Positions 16,416 through 25,371 of a stretch of 64,000 nt of DNA are shown piece by piece. The notes under the pieces are model-generated. The model ran no database searches, was not told the origin of the DNA, and was given only the letters and a program-made list of their open reading frames with translations. This DNA is from Lachnospira sp. UBA3790 (lineage in GTDB: Bacteria; Bacillota; Clostridia; Lachnospirales; Lachnospiraceae), in assembly GCA_002369135.1 (NCBI GenBank), contig DFEY01000002.1, positions 59,000-122,999 of the forward strand, read 5' to 3'. Positions within the stretch are counted from its first letter, which is position 1. Each line of letters opens with the position of its first letter. Position numbers and translations under genes: made by a program.

Positions 16416-16479
16416 GTTGATATTATAATTAGTGAGCAATATCTTTTAGTTTTTTCATAACATTTTTCACCTTCAATAA

Positions 16480-17493
16480 CTAAAACTTTCTAATCTCTTT
16501 TGCTAACGAAAAAGGAATTATATCACCATCTTCAGTTTCAGTATACGCTTTTTCTTCATGCATATACTTCACTATATCCTTAGCTTTATAATTTGAAAAT
16601 TTTTCAATCACTTTGTCTAGCACAAGTATATCTTCATCGCTCAAAACACTATAGTCCATATTTTTCGATGGATAAATATGAAACTTTGAATCATAATTTG
16701 CACTTTCTTCTTCATCTACATTTAGGTTTTCCAAATTCATCATACTATAATGCCCTACAGGAAGAGCTCCCATAGTATTATGTTTATATACCAGGCCCGT
16801 TATAGCATGTCCATAGTTTTTAAATGAAATAACATCACTATACCAAAGCATTTTCATTAATTTTACTTTATAAAGGTTCGGAACTTTCTCGGCAATATAG
16901 GAAATAGCAGCTTCTATTTTATCAATGTCTAACTTTGTAAAACCGTTGTAATCCGATTCACCCTCATATCCCACATATTCACCTTTAAAAGTTTGGCGAG
17001 TTAAGTACTCTTTGCCATAAAGGTCCATTTTATCAAGAATTTTTTCTCTAATTTCCGCCCTCTTTGTATCGTCAAATTTATCACCATTTTTTTTCAAAAA
17101 TAATAGAGCACAAAGCGGATCTTCTTTAATAAGGCGAAGTATATTATCATATGCCTCATCCTGTATAGCCTTACTCTCGTATCTAGCAATAGTAGCTTCT
17201 CCCCATCCTAGCAATCTAGCAAGATCAACTTGAGTGAGCCCATAGTTTTCTCTTATTTCAACAATCTCATTAGAGGTTAGTAAGCTATACTTTTCACGAT
17301 ATGCATTTCGTCCATTCATAAGATTCTTATTAAGCATAGAACCATTTACAAATTCGCATTCATCCTTATTTTTAGCATTTCTACAATAATAGTATCTATC
17401 TTCGCACTCTATTTCCTTGCCTTTTATTATTGTTTTTACAATTCTTTTTCGTTCTTCCACTTCATGTGTTTTATCACAAATAGGGCACTCCAT
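16480..17493 (-). CDS. MqsA/Panacea-type antitoxin with zinc finger and HTH
   Basis: 337 aa from ATG 17493. An upstream ATG at 17529 is possible, but AGGAAGG lies 5 nt before 17493, and MECPIC is the usual start of the YgiT-type zinc finger (CPIC...CRN...C). A helix-turn-helix follows at about 75-125 (LTQVDLARLLGWGEATIARY). The C-terminal half, from about 180, matches the Panacea/SocA-like (DUF4065) domain (YIAEKVPNLYKVKLMKMLWYSD in part, GLVYKHNTMGALPVG). Panacea domains are antitoxin modules that neutralise diverse toxins. It lies downstream of the MqsR-like toxin (63-nt gap), and the operator palindromes at 17979-18013 are its likely binding site. Confidence 0.85.
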   Translation of the reverse strand: MECPICDKTHEVEERKRIVKTIIKGKEIECEDRYYYCRNAKNKDECEFVNGSMLNKNLMNGRNAYREKYSLLTSNEIVEIRENYGLTQVDLARLLGWGEATIARYESKAIQDEAYDNILRLIKEDPLCALLFLKKNGDKFDDTKRAEIREKILDKMDLYGKEYLTRQTFKGEYVGYEGESDYNGFTKLDIDKIEAAISYIAEKVPNLYKVKLMKMLWYSDVISFKNYGHAITGLVYKHNTMGALPVGHYSMMNLENLNVDEEESANYDSKFHIYPSKNMDYSVLSDEDILVLDKVIEKFSNYKAKDIVKYMHEEKAYTETEDGDIIPFSLAKEIRKF

Positions 17494-17556
17494 TAAAACC
17501 TTCCTAATTAGTGTAGTAGGCTTTTTCATCTCTTTAAACCGTCCTTTCTTGACTCC

Positions 17557-17952
17557 CTACGCGTAAGGAAATAACATTGCTTCCTTAGCGTAATGAAAAG
17601 ATACGCATAAAATGCGCTTTCTCTGTTCTCCTTTAAGTTTCAGTTTTATATAAACTTGTTTTTTATTAATTGTTTTTCCAAAGACATATAACAAGGGTGG
17701 GTTTGGGTTGTCCTGATCTAACAATGTTCCCGAATAGTTTTCTAGCGTTAAGCTTCTCAATTCTTCTATGACATCTTCTTCAGTATATTCTAAATCATCC
17801 ATTGTATATCTTGTTGAATGTTCAATATCATTAGGCTTGTAACTGTATATTAATGTAAAATCTCTATCTATATCAAAAACACTATTGTCTATAATTTGTT
17901 TTAAATTATTTAGACAAGTGTTAATTTCATTTTTATTAGACTGCGGTTTCAT
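17557..17952 (-). CDS. MqsR-family-like toxin
   Basis: A 131-aa protein immediately upstream of the MqsA/Panacea antitoxin, in the toxin-first order typical of mqsRA. The conserved C-terminal region (PLLYVFGKTINKKQVYIKLK, then RILCVSFHYA) fits MqsR-like/RelE-fold mRNA interferases, and the end is short. The N-terminus (INTCLNNLKQIIDNSVFDI) is acidic-helical. Ribosome-dependent or free mRNA cleavage is family inference. The pair is driven by the consensus promoter with embedded operators just upstream. GAGGTGG lies about 11 nt before ATG 17952. Confidence 0.72.
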   Translation of the reverse strand: MKPQSNKNEINTCLNNLKQIIDNSVFDIDRDFTLIYSYKPNDIEHSTRYTMDDLEYTEEDVIEELRSLTLENYSGTLLDQDNPNPPLLYVFGKTINKKQVYIKLKLKGEQRKRILCVSFHYAKEAMLFPYA

Positions 17953-17978
17953 CGCTCATATACCACCTCCATCTATTT

Positions 17979-18020
17979 AATATCAATTGATATTATAACT
18001 ATCAATTGATAGTCTGTCAA
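17979..18020 (-). promoter_or_regulatory. Consensus promoter with two palindromic operators (toxin-antitoxin autoregulation)
   Basis: On the minus strand, TTGACA (18020-18015), a 17-nt spacer and TATAAT (17997-17992) form a perfect promoter. One palindrome, ACTATCAATTGATAGT (17998-18013), fills the spacer. A second, AATATCAATTGATATT (17979-17994), covers the -10 and start site. Both share the core TATCAATTGATA. This is the classic layout for repression by an HTH antitoxin. Confidence 0.85.
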
Positions 18021-18034
18021 GAGATGTTTCTTGA

Positions 18035-19012
18035 TTACCAAATCTCTGTTTTGGCTACCTTAAATCCCATATCAGCAATTCTTTTAATACTCTCTCTTTT
18101 TTCTATGTAATCGTGCTTGTTAAAATACCAAATCACTTTCTCGACATTAACTCTACTCCTAATTGCATCAATATACTCCATATCAACATCAGAAAAAGAA
18201 AAACCAAACGAATAGATTTCTTCAATCGAACCAAGCCTATTAAAAAAGTCTGTATTATTTCTAAAAGCTTTTTCTGTATCTTTTCTCATTTTCTTCAAAA
18301 TGTCTTCAAACGAGTTTTCCGCGCCCAAATAAACATCGGATAATTCAAATCGTACATTTTTCTCTCCGTGCCCAAAGAATATTTCACTATTATAATCTTT
18401 GGCATAACCATGTACATAACATATGTTATTTCTGTCAACTCCATAAACATCTTCTAGTGTACTTGTATAATTGAAATTCAAAAATACACTATCCTTAAAA
18501 GATGGTGTATCAATCTTTCCAACACAATCAAATGAAATGTTAGCACAGTAATCTCGTACCCAGTCATCAAACAATCCTTTAAAACTAGTATATGCTGCTT
18601 CTAAATCTCCTGACAATATTTCATTATTATTGTATGAACTTATTCTAACTTTATCATAACTATCATTCATATTGCCCCAATCATTTTTATTTAAAAAGAA
18701 TTCATTATGATCTAGGATTGTATAGGCATATTTTGTGCCAACGTGCTCTTCTAGTTTATTCCACTCGGGGTAATCTTTCTGATTAGCAAATTCTGAATCA
18801 ATATGGTCTATCACACTAATAATAGCCCCAACTAGTTCATCCATATCAAACACTATTTCACCATGATTTCCTATTTTTGATTCTAATAATCCATCATATT
18901 CTTGATAATAATTAGGATGTTTGTTTATCAGATACTTCTTGAATTGTGAGTATTTAGTTTCCAGACCATGCTCTAAATCAAAGCCGTTACCTATGATATA
19001 TAATCTTTTCAT
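18035..19012 (-). CDS. abiH: AbiH-family abortive infection protein
   Basis: A 325-aa protein with the AbiH hallmarks: N-terminal YIIGNGFDLEHGLETKYSQF (a nucleotide-binding-like NGFD motif), central FLNFNYTSTLEDVYG followed by YVHG, and C-terminal FGFSFSDVDMEYI. AbiH proteins confer abortive infection against phages, and the mechanism is not established. It sits just upstream of the mqsR/mqsA-like promoter and divergent from a HEPN Abi protein, within a defence cluster. AGAGG lies 7 nt before ATG 19012. Confidence 0.88.
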   Translation of the reverse strand: MKRLYIIGNGFDLEHGLETKYSQFKKYLINKHPNYYQEYDGLLESKIGNHGEIVFDMDELVGAIISVIDHIDSEFANQKDYPEWNKLEEHVGTKYAYTILDHNEFFLNKNDWGNMNDSYDKVRISSYNNNEILSGDLEAAYTSFKGLFDDWVRDYCANISFDCVGKIDTPSFKDSVFLNFNYTSTLEDVYGVDRNNICYVHGYAKDYNSEIFFGHGEKNVRFELSDVYLGAENSFEDILKKMRKDTEKAFRNNTDFFNRLGSIEEIYSFGFSFSDVDMEYIDAIRSRVNVEKVIWYFNKHDYIEKRESIKRIADMGFKVAKTEIW

Positions 19013-19179
19013 ATCTATACCTCTTAATTATTATATGGACATTCACAACTAGAATGATTTATATTATTTTTTAATATTGCTTTTATTCTTGACAATTATA
19101 ATATTTTTATTAAAAATTATCTATGATACAATAATTTAGGCACCTAAGAATTAATATAATTTAAAATAGAGAGGTTATT

Positions 19180-19956
19180 ATGTCAATCTTAACAGCAAAC
19201 GACAAACAACTATTAGAGCATATATTTGAAATGGACTCTGGTTATGTTTTAGATTTCAGTAATTCTACTTTTCAAACATTTATAAAGGATTGTGTTGGTA
19301 TTGATATATATGAGGACTTTAACTATAGAGAATATTGTTCCAAAGCAAAAAAATTACGTCAAATTTGGGATATCGAAAGCGATTTCATCGTTTTAAATCT
19401 AACTATACAGTTACTAGAATATGCAGAAAACTATTATTTGAAAAACAATAGACTCAGTAATTATCTCGAGAAGTCCATATCTAAACTTCAAGAAAAACTT
19501 GTTATTCAAATGGAAAATTCCAACAAAACTACTCTTCCACGCTCTGAAGATGAAACATTAGACACCCTAAAAAAAGATATTGATAAATACATTTTAAACA
19601 ACACTCCCGAGTTGGCACTGGATCGTCTGCACACATTTTCAGTAAAGTATTTGCAAAATCTATGCGAATCTCATTCAATAGATATCTATGATGATAAATG
19701 TAATAAGTTACCTCTTCACAGCCTTGCAGGTATGTTAGCAAAATTCTATTCAGAAAATTCTTTAATTGAATCAGATTTTTCTGTACAAGCCTTGAAAACA
19801 TGCATATCAATGTTCGAAAAATACAACAATGTTAGAAACAATCAAAGCTACGCCCATACAAATTCTGTTTTAAAAAAAGTAGAGGCTGAGTTTATAGTAA
19901 AAACCATATCAGATATATTAGTTTTTATTGACACTCTTGAGAGAAGCAATAAATAA
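19180..19956 (+). CDS. Abi-C (HEPN) abortive infection family protein
   Basis: A 258-aa protein, one of few plus-strand genes here. The C-terminal region (about 175-255) resembles the abortive-infection C-terminal domain: LHSLAGMLAKFY, a helical stretch, then VRNNQSYAHTN. RNNQSYAH fits the HEPN RNase motif (R-x6-H variant). The N-terminal half is helical and unassigned. HEPN effectors cut RNA on phage infection (family knowledge). GAGG lies 5 nt before ATG 19180. It is divergent from AbiH, with 167 nt between them, and may form a two-gene system with it or with the STAND gene. Confidence 0.75.
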   Translation: MSILTANDKQLLEHIFEMDSGYVLDFSNSTFQTFIKDCVGIDIYEDFNYREYCSKAKKLRQIWDIESDFIVLNLTIQLLEYAENYYLKNNRLSNYLEKSISKLQEKLVIQMENSNKTTLPRSEDETLDTLKKDIDKYILNNTPELALDRLHTFSVKYLQNLCESHSIDIYDDKCNKLPLHSLAGMLAKFYSENSLIESDFSVQALKTCISMFEKYNNVRNNQSYAHTNSVLKKVEAEFIVKTISDILVFIDTLERSNK

Positions 19957-20019
19957 CAAAAAACATTTAAAATAATATTCTAACTTGAAAAAATTTCAAA
20001 ATATCACTTATTTTTTGCA

Positions 20020-20100
20020 TTCATCTACTACTCGCACTTACCCAATACACAAGTCCACTTAAACTCCGCCTAATGTATTAAATCCTAAAGCCGACAGTTG
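20020..20100 (-). pseudogene. Fragment of a vanZ-like 3' end
   Basis: Minus-strand translation gives QLSALGFNTLGGV, then after one frame slip GLVYWVSAS. This aligns with WQLSDLCFNTLGGVVGG and LLYWISVK of the intact VanZ gene at 26920-27528. The fragment abuts the stop codon of the STAND gene at 20101. A longer remnant lies on the other side of that gene (23900-24113). Confidence 0.7.
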
Positions 20101-23100
20101 TTAAATATTTTTTTCAATACCATATGTTTTTAATAATTCCTTAATATCTTCATCACTCAACACATTAACATCGCTTTTAAAAATGTTGGGATGTGGACAG
20201 TTCTCACACTTTTTATTTTTCGAGGTTTTCGATGGTATTGTCTTTCCAAAGTTTTTTATCTCTTTTATTATCTTTCCATCACTTATTTCAAAATGCAGTG
20301 ATGTTTCGTCTTCATAATGACCAACTTCTGGAATTAATCGCTCAGTAAAAGCAAAATATTTTAAGGTATTATCTTCCAAGAATTTATCTAAATATTCTTT
20401 TTTTATAAAAGAGGAACTCTTTATGAAATCCTCATAATATGATGCTTTATTATTGTTGCATACAATTACTGCTTCCCCATTCTTTTCCCACAATAATTCT
20501 TTCTCATTTAATTCTAGTCCAAGATTGTTTACTAAATCTACTGGCGGTAATACTAATACAGTATTATCCAAAACATCGCTATTTCCAAAAACCGCTTTCA
20601 CCTCTTTGCAAAGCCAAGGTTTGTCAACTGAGTTTATGTAGTTTTTTAACTCTTTCTCATAATAATCCATTTCAATTGTTAAATATCTAGCATTTTCATC
20701 ATTTCTAATTGTTTCTTTATCAGATGTGCAACACCAAATATTGTAATTATCTTTCCACTCCGACTCTTTTCGCCCTCTAATGGAAATCCTTGCTGATAAT
20801 AATACCCATTCATCATTTTTATAATTAATTGGTTTAAGTACGCTGACAACATTTTTTCGTGTTACTGCAACATTTTTTGCCCACTCTCGACTTTTCTTAT
20901 AATCCGTATCGATATACTGAATAGCACAATCCCCCATCTTCTCAATGTCTTCTTGGTATATCGCAATATGAGATGGTAAATGAATGCTTTCCCCAAACTC
21001 CAATGGATCATAGACTTCATAACCAAGCACATTTTGATTACTATTGAATGTTCCGAATTCGTCAGAATAATAATTACACATCAAGCTACCATATAACAAA
21101 CTAGTAGCTATATCAATACACTTCATATATGTTGAATAAATAAACTCTTCACTACTCATTCTGAAACTGGGCTCAGTATCAATTCCATAGTAACTAAAGA
21201 CTTTATTAACCACACTCTCATAAGTATTAATAAAAGCATTATTATTCATTCTTTTAATAATCCCATCTTTTTTTATATCAATTAACGCTCTTTCCTCAAA
21301 AACCATTGATCCTTCGCATTCCCCACCCTTAACACATTCATACTTTTCATTAAGAATGCGGTTAATTTCTTGTATGTCATATTTTTCATTTACTAAAAAT
21401 AGTCTATGAATATTATAGTTCTCTTTATTCATATATTTAAAAGGAAGATAATCACTGTACATAAAGTCCACATGTGATAGTAGTTTGTCCATAAAATCAG
21501 AGATTTCTGATTCATCATCTACAAACACATTTTTTCTTTTCCATTCAATAAATCCATAATCATCTTCTAGATAAGTAGCAATTCTCTTTACATTCTTTGC
21601 AGAAATATTATCTTCATTTTCTATAAGCTTATTAAAAAAAGTCTTGACAGTTTCATTTTTATCAATTTTAGACATTGTGAAAATGATCGACTCTTTTATA
21701 TAATAATCTGATACTACATAATAATCTTTTTTCAGCTTATTAATATATTTTTCCTTATTCGAGATAAGATCATACAGTAGTTTTTCTGCCAAAATTCTAA
21801 CATCTTCATTCGAAGCCGAACAACATAGTAATGCAAAATAATATATCTCATCATCCCTTCTGTTTTCATTTACTTCAACTGCAGTAAAGTAAAGCAAATT
21901 TTTCAGTCTACTCTTAATACCCTCTTTAAATCTAAAACCAGATAGCGCCTCGGACAATTCTAATACATTTTCTTTTTTCGAAAAGTATTTAAACAAATAA
22001 TTGCCACAATTAAATGGTTTATTTGCAAATCCACCTATCACCAACAAGCAATCATAAAAATTCGTTGGTTGAAAATGTGATTGAAATTCTTTTACTGAAT
22101 TTTTTTTGAAAATCATTTTCACCAAAGTCGAACAACGCAAATACTGGTTCAAACCTGTATTATTTAATAATATCTTTATCTTTTTAAAATCAGGAGAAAA
22201 CATATCGAATAGAACTAATATTATTGGTTCTTGAATGTTTTCAATACTTTTTATCTTCTCTTTTATTATTTCCACCTGCTCGCTTATTTCCTTTCCACTA
22301 ATCTCCCTAAATAGAGATCTCGCAATCAAGTAGTCATATATTATTTCAATTGTAAAGCCATACTCTTTACCAAACTCATTTTCAAATTCACTTATAAACC
22401 CCAATTGATTCATTATATTTAAATATAATAAGTCATTTTCTACAACAGAAGCTAATGCGGTTGCGCTAATGCTCTTTTTATTATTGTTATACATCCATAA
22501 AGCAATACTTTTTGTATCATCCCATACATCTGCCTCACTATACCCATCTTTTTTTCCAATAAGATCCTTCACTAAGATTCTAATATACTTTTCTATAATA
22601 AAAGTAATGGAAGTAATGCTTTTTATTTTTTCATCTGTTATCTTATATCTACTTAGAACCACGCACAACATTTTTAACCAATATGCATTATTGGAATATA
22701 GAATACTCTCATATTTATAAATATCCGGAACAGATTTTTTAATCATTAAGTTTAAAGCTGACTCAAATGATACACCTGAGAATGATATGATAGACTCCGC
22801 TAACTCCTTTAAGGATGTTTCTATTTCATTCTTTAAAGTACCCGTCCTATACGTCACAAGAAATCTAATGTGAGAACACACTTCCAGTTCTTTCAAAAGT
22901 TTAATCAATTCCTTCTGCCCTTTTTCAGACATTTCATTCACTGCATCAATAATCATAAAAAAACGTGATTCTTTTTTTATTTCATCTACTTCTATATTGT
23001 GAACATCTTTTTCAAATTTTCCATACAAACATAGATGTGGAATATTCATTTTATCCACCTCTTCTTCTAAACACTTGACAAAATAGCTTTTGCCTATTCC

Positions 23101-23451
23101 ACCCTCACCATTCATTAAACAAAAACTTTGTTCTCTAATAACGTTTTCAACTTCTAAAACATTTAATCCGTTCCAATATTTTTCATTTTGTCTTATTTCG
23201 TCTATAGATTTATTAATATCATTTATAAAAACCTCTTTATCTGTTGAAAAGTAATCGTATTTTCTTATCTTTTCTTCTAATAAATCCACCTTTTCTCTTA
23301 AATCCTCATCTTCATGGAATCGTCTAATTTCAGGTAACTCCCCAGCCAGATATTTCATTAGTTTCTCATCTTGCCATTCCATTCTGTCATTATTATTAAT
23401 TATTCCATTCATTTTCTCCTTAAGTTTGCTGTTTAATCTTTTATAATCCAT
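20101..23451 (-). CDS. Large STAND/NACHT-like NTPase, probable defence gene
   Basis: A 1116-aa protein. After a helical/coiled N-terminal region (about 1-100) comes a Walker A NGEGGIGKSYF (Lys121), a Walker B FFMIIDAVNEM (Asp169) and VTYRTGTL further on, as in STAND P-loop NTPases. Helical middle parts (ca. 300-650) resemble the sensor/arm region. A long C-terminal part is unassigned and ends with a CENCPH Cys pair near 1080. No nuclease, TIR or protease domain is recognisable, so the effector is unknown. STAND NTPases often sense phage proteins. Location beside AbiH, Abi-C and a toxin-antitoxin pair supports defence. GAGGAG precedes ATG 23451. Confidence 0.78.
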   Translation of the reverse strand: MDYKRLNSKLKEKMNGIINNNDRMEWQDEKLMKYLAGELPEIRRFHEDEDLREKVDLLEEKIRKYDYFSTDKEVFINDINKSIDEIRQNEKYWNGLNVLEVENVIREQSFCLMNGEGGIGKSYFVKCLEEEVDKMNIPHLCLYGKFEKDVHNIEVDEIKKESRFFMIIDAVNEMSEKGQKELIKLLKELEVCSHIRFLVTYRTGTLKNEIETSLKELAESIISFSGVSFESALNLMIKKSVPDIYKYESILYSNNAYWLKMLCVVLSRYKITDEKIKSITSITFIIEKYIRILVKDLIGKKDGYSEADVWDDTKSIALWMYNNNKKSISATALASVVENDLLYLNIMNQLGFISEFENEFGKEYGFTIEIIYDYLIARSLFREISGKEISEQVEIIKEKIKSIENIQEPIILVLFDMFSPDFKKIKILLNNTGLNQYLRCSTLVKMIFKKNSVKEFQSHFQPTNFYDCLLVIGGFANKPFNCGNYLFKYFSKKENVLELSEALSGFRFKEGIKSRLKNLLYFTAVEVNENRRDDEIYYFALLCCSASNEDVRILAEKLLYDLISNKEKYINKLKKDYYVVSDYYIKESIIFTMSKIDKNETVKTFFNKLIENEDNISAKNVKRIATYLEDDYGFIEWKRKNVFVDDESEISDFMDKLLSHVDFMYSDYLPFKYMNKENYNIHRLFLVNEKYDIQEINRILNEKYECVKGGECEGSMVFEERALIDIKKDGIIKRMNNNAFINTYESVVNKVFSYYGIDTEPSFRMSSEEFIYSTYMKCIDIATSLLYGSLMCNYYSDEFGTFNSNQNVLGYEVYDPLEFGESIHLPSHIAIYQEDIEKMGDCAIQYIDTDYKKSREWAKNVAVTRKNVVSVLKPINYKNDEWVLLSARISIRGRKESEWKDNYNIWCCTSDKETIRNDENARYLTIEMDYYEKELKNYINSVDKPWLCKEVKAVFGNSDVLDNTVLVLPPVDLVNNLGLELNEKELLWEKNGEAVIVCNNNKASYYEDFIKSSSFIKKEYLDKFLEDNTLKYFAFTERLIPEVGHYEDETSLHFEISDGKIIKEIKNFGKTIPSKTSKNKKCENCPHPNIFKSDVNVLSDEDIKELLKTYGIEKNI

Positions 23452-23524
23452 TCTTTCTCCTCAATATAATTCATCATCTATCAACTAGCACTCATAATGT
23501 AATTATTATAATCCCATTTGTACT

Positions 23525-23565
23525 AAAAAACCAACTCTAAGATTATTCTTAAAGTTGGTTTTTTT
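23525..23565. terminator. Bidirectional terminator upstream of the STAND gene
   Basis: AAAAAACCAACT and AGTTGGTTTTTT pair, extended by TAAGA/TCTTA with a mismatch, between A- and T-runs. It would insulate the STAND gene from the polysaccharide operon upstream of it. Confidence 0.75.
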
Positions 23566-23699
23566 ATTCTTATAATCTTCTCCACTCCCCCACCAATCTT
23601 CCTACACACTCACATATCTCAAGCCTTCATCGAAACCAAACACCCATCCAAGAATCAAAGCCACAACCATCGCCTGCCTCAACGCCTCCACCAACGCAC

Positions 23700-23852
23700 A
23701 CAACGCAAACCGCGCGCATCGCACCTAGCGCATGCACAAACATCACCCCCAAACCAGTCTCCTTATAGATCGGGAACAGTCCGCCCAACGCAGCGACGAT
23801 TATATTATTTCCATGTAGTAGAAATGCGCCAAAACCACGACGCTCTACTACC
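23700..23852 (-). pseudogene. Remnant of an acyltransferase-like membrane protein gene
   Basis: Minus-strand translation from about 23830 gives GFGAFLLHGNNIIVAALGGL and FPIYKETGLGVMFVHALGA. This resembles PIFLMHTIFAAGMRILL and VHIVLG of the intact acyltransferase-3 gene at 27548-28567. Reading is then lost, and the surrounding 23,580-23,890 region holds no intact ORF and is richer in G+C than its neighbours. Confidence 0.45.
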
Positions 23853-23899
23853 CTTTAAATCTTTCTATGTTTGACGATTAGGTGCCTTCGGCAAATAAC

Positions 23900-24113
23900 C
23901 TATTTCCCTCTAATCTTCGCACTCACCCAGTAAATCAATCCACCAATCACTCCGCCAAGTGTATTAAAGCAAAGATCCGACCACTGCCATGTACCCAAAC
24001 GCTAGAACAGCTGAAGCATCTCAATCGCGAGCGACGACAAAAACGAAATCGCAATCGCTCTCCTCATCACTTCCGAAGAATCCACTCGTCCTCTACGAAG
24101 AAAACGTCTACCT
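23900..24113 (-). pseudogene. Truncated vanZ-like pseudogene with internal stop
   Basis: Translation on the minus strand gives AISFLSSLAIEMLQLF, an in-frame TAG at 24004-24002, then RLGTWQWSDLCFNTLGGV and IGGLIYWVSAKIRGK, then TAG (23902-23900). It matches the C-terminal half of the VanZ protein encoded at 26920-27528. Its 5' end runs into the last codons of the GDPD gene, so the parent gene was truncated there. Confidence 0.8.
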
Positions 24114-25358
24114 AATATAATCCACGGTTACTCCTGAAATATAACTATCAAGAGAGTTAATAACATTTAAATCATTAAAGAACCATGCCTCTAACGGAAT
24201 ATTTGCATCCTTGCAAAGTTGAATTTCCTCATCAGAATAAGTGCAACTATTGAGGAATACAGGATTTCCATATTTACGCAAATCTTCTACTTGGCTTATT
24301 ATCTCCGGTGTGATTCCACTCGATTTAGCTAACCCTAGTCTAACAGTATGGTCGCAATCTCTTATGCAAGCAACTATCCACCTCGTAAAAGAATACCATG
24401 TCACATGATCTTTCAAACCATATCCTACAACCTCGTCGAATACACCTCTAATCTGGGATTCAGTTCCAGCGATTATATGTAAGTAAATATTTATATCCAA
24501 CTCTTTAAATACAGGCAAACACTCATCTAGCGTAAGTATTTTTGCCCCCTTAAACTCCCGTGATTTATAAATGCCAAAATCGAAAGCTAATGCTTCTTCA
24601 TATGTAATATCGGCAATTTTAATTGGTTCAGTTATTTCCGTTCCATCTAAATTTCTAGCAACCCTGTTAATTGTTGAGTCGTGAAGTATCACAGGAACAC
24701 CATCTTTTGTAAACCTAATATCTGTTTCTACAGTATTATAGCCATATTCTTTTGCTAGTCTAAACGCAGCAATCGAATTTTCCGGTGCCAAACGATTATA
24801 ACCTCTATGACAAGTTACATTTATTTTTTTAGATAGATTTGTAACGATTCTGTTTTCTTTTTGAACAGCTGTTTCCGAGGCTGTTGTTGTAGGAATAACT
24901 GTTGTAGTTTCTGGGGTTGTCGTTGAAGGTATTGTTGTAGTAGTCTCTGGAATTATAGAAGTAGGTGGTGTGGTTTCCACATCCAAAGCAGTTGGATTGT
25001 ATATCTTAAAGTTTGCTGGCACATCCAACACTATAGGTGCTTCTTCCTTCTTTTTTATAACTGTAACCTTGCACTTATATTTCTTCTTTCTTACCTTTGC
25101 AATAACAATTGTTCTTCCACAACGTTTTGCTACTACTTTCCCTTTTTTTGTTACTTTAGCGACACTTTTATTTTTTGAAGTCCACTTCACTTTTATTTTT
25201 TTAGGCTTGTTCTTTATTTTTAACTGTTTTGTTTGACCAATTTTTAATGTGATTTTTTTATGATTGAGTCTTGTTTTAGGCTTAGAAAAAATAGTTGGTT
25301 GTAAAAACAAAGAAACCAACATAGTAATCAATATTAGATACGCAATCCTTTTATTCAT
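24108..25358 (-). CDS. Secreted glycerophosphodiester phosphodiesterase with Big2-like domain
   Basis: A 416-aa protein. A signal segment (about 1-25) is followed by a very basic Big2-type Ig-like domain (about 33-105, KKITLKIGQTKQLKIKN, WTSKNKSVAKVTKKGKVVAK) and a Thr/Pro linker (125-165). The GDPD TIM barrel follows from about 178: TCHRGYNRLAPENS (catalytic His) and VETDIRFTKDGVPVILHD (metal ligands). It cleaves glycerophosphodiesters, plausibly teichoic-acid-like polymers. It is the last gene of the polysaccharide operon, 13 nt after the LtaS-like gene, which fits turnover or trimming of a phosphoglycerol polymer. The 3' end overlaps a vanZ remnant. Confidence 0.88.
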   Translation of the reverse strand: MNKRIAYLILITMLVSLFLQPTIFSKPKTRLNHKKITLKIGQTKQLKIKNKPKKIKVKWTSKNKSVAKVTKKGKVVAKRCGRTIVIAKVRKKKYKCKVTVIKKKEEAPIVLDVPANFKIYNPTALDVETTPPTSIIPETTTTIPSTTTPETTTVIPTTTASETAVQKENRIVTNLSKKINVTCHRGYNRLAPENSIAAFRLAKEYGYNTVETDIRFTKDGVPVILHDSTINRVARNLDGTEITEPIKIADITYEEALAFDFGIYKSREFKGAKILTLDECLPVFKELDINIYLHIIAGTESQIRGVFDEVVGYGLKDHVTWYSFTRWIVACIRDCDHTVRLGLAKSSGITPEIISQVEDLRKYGNPVFLNSCTYSDEEIQLCKDANIPLEAWFFNDLNVINSLDSYISGVTVDYIR

Positions 25359-25371
25359 TCAATCGCCTCTT

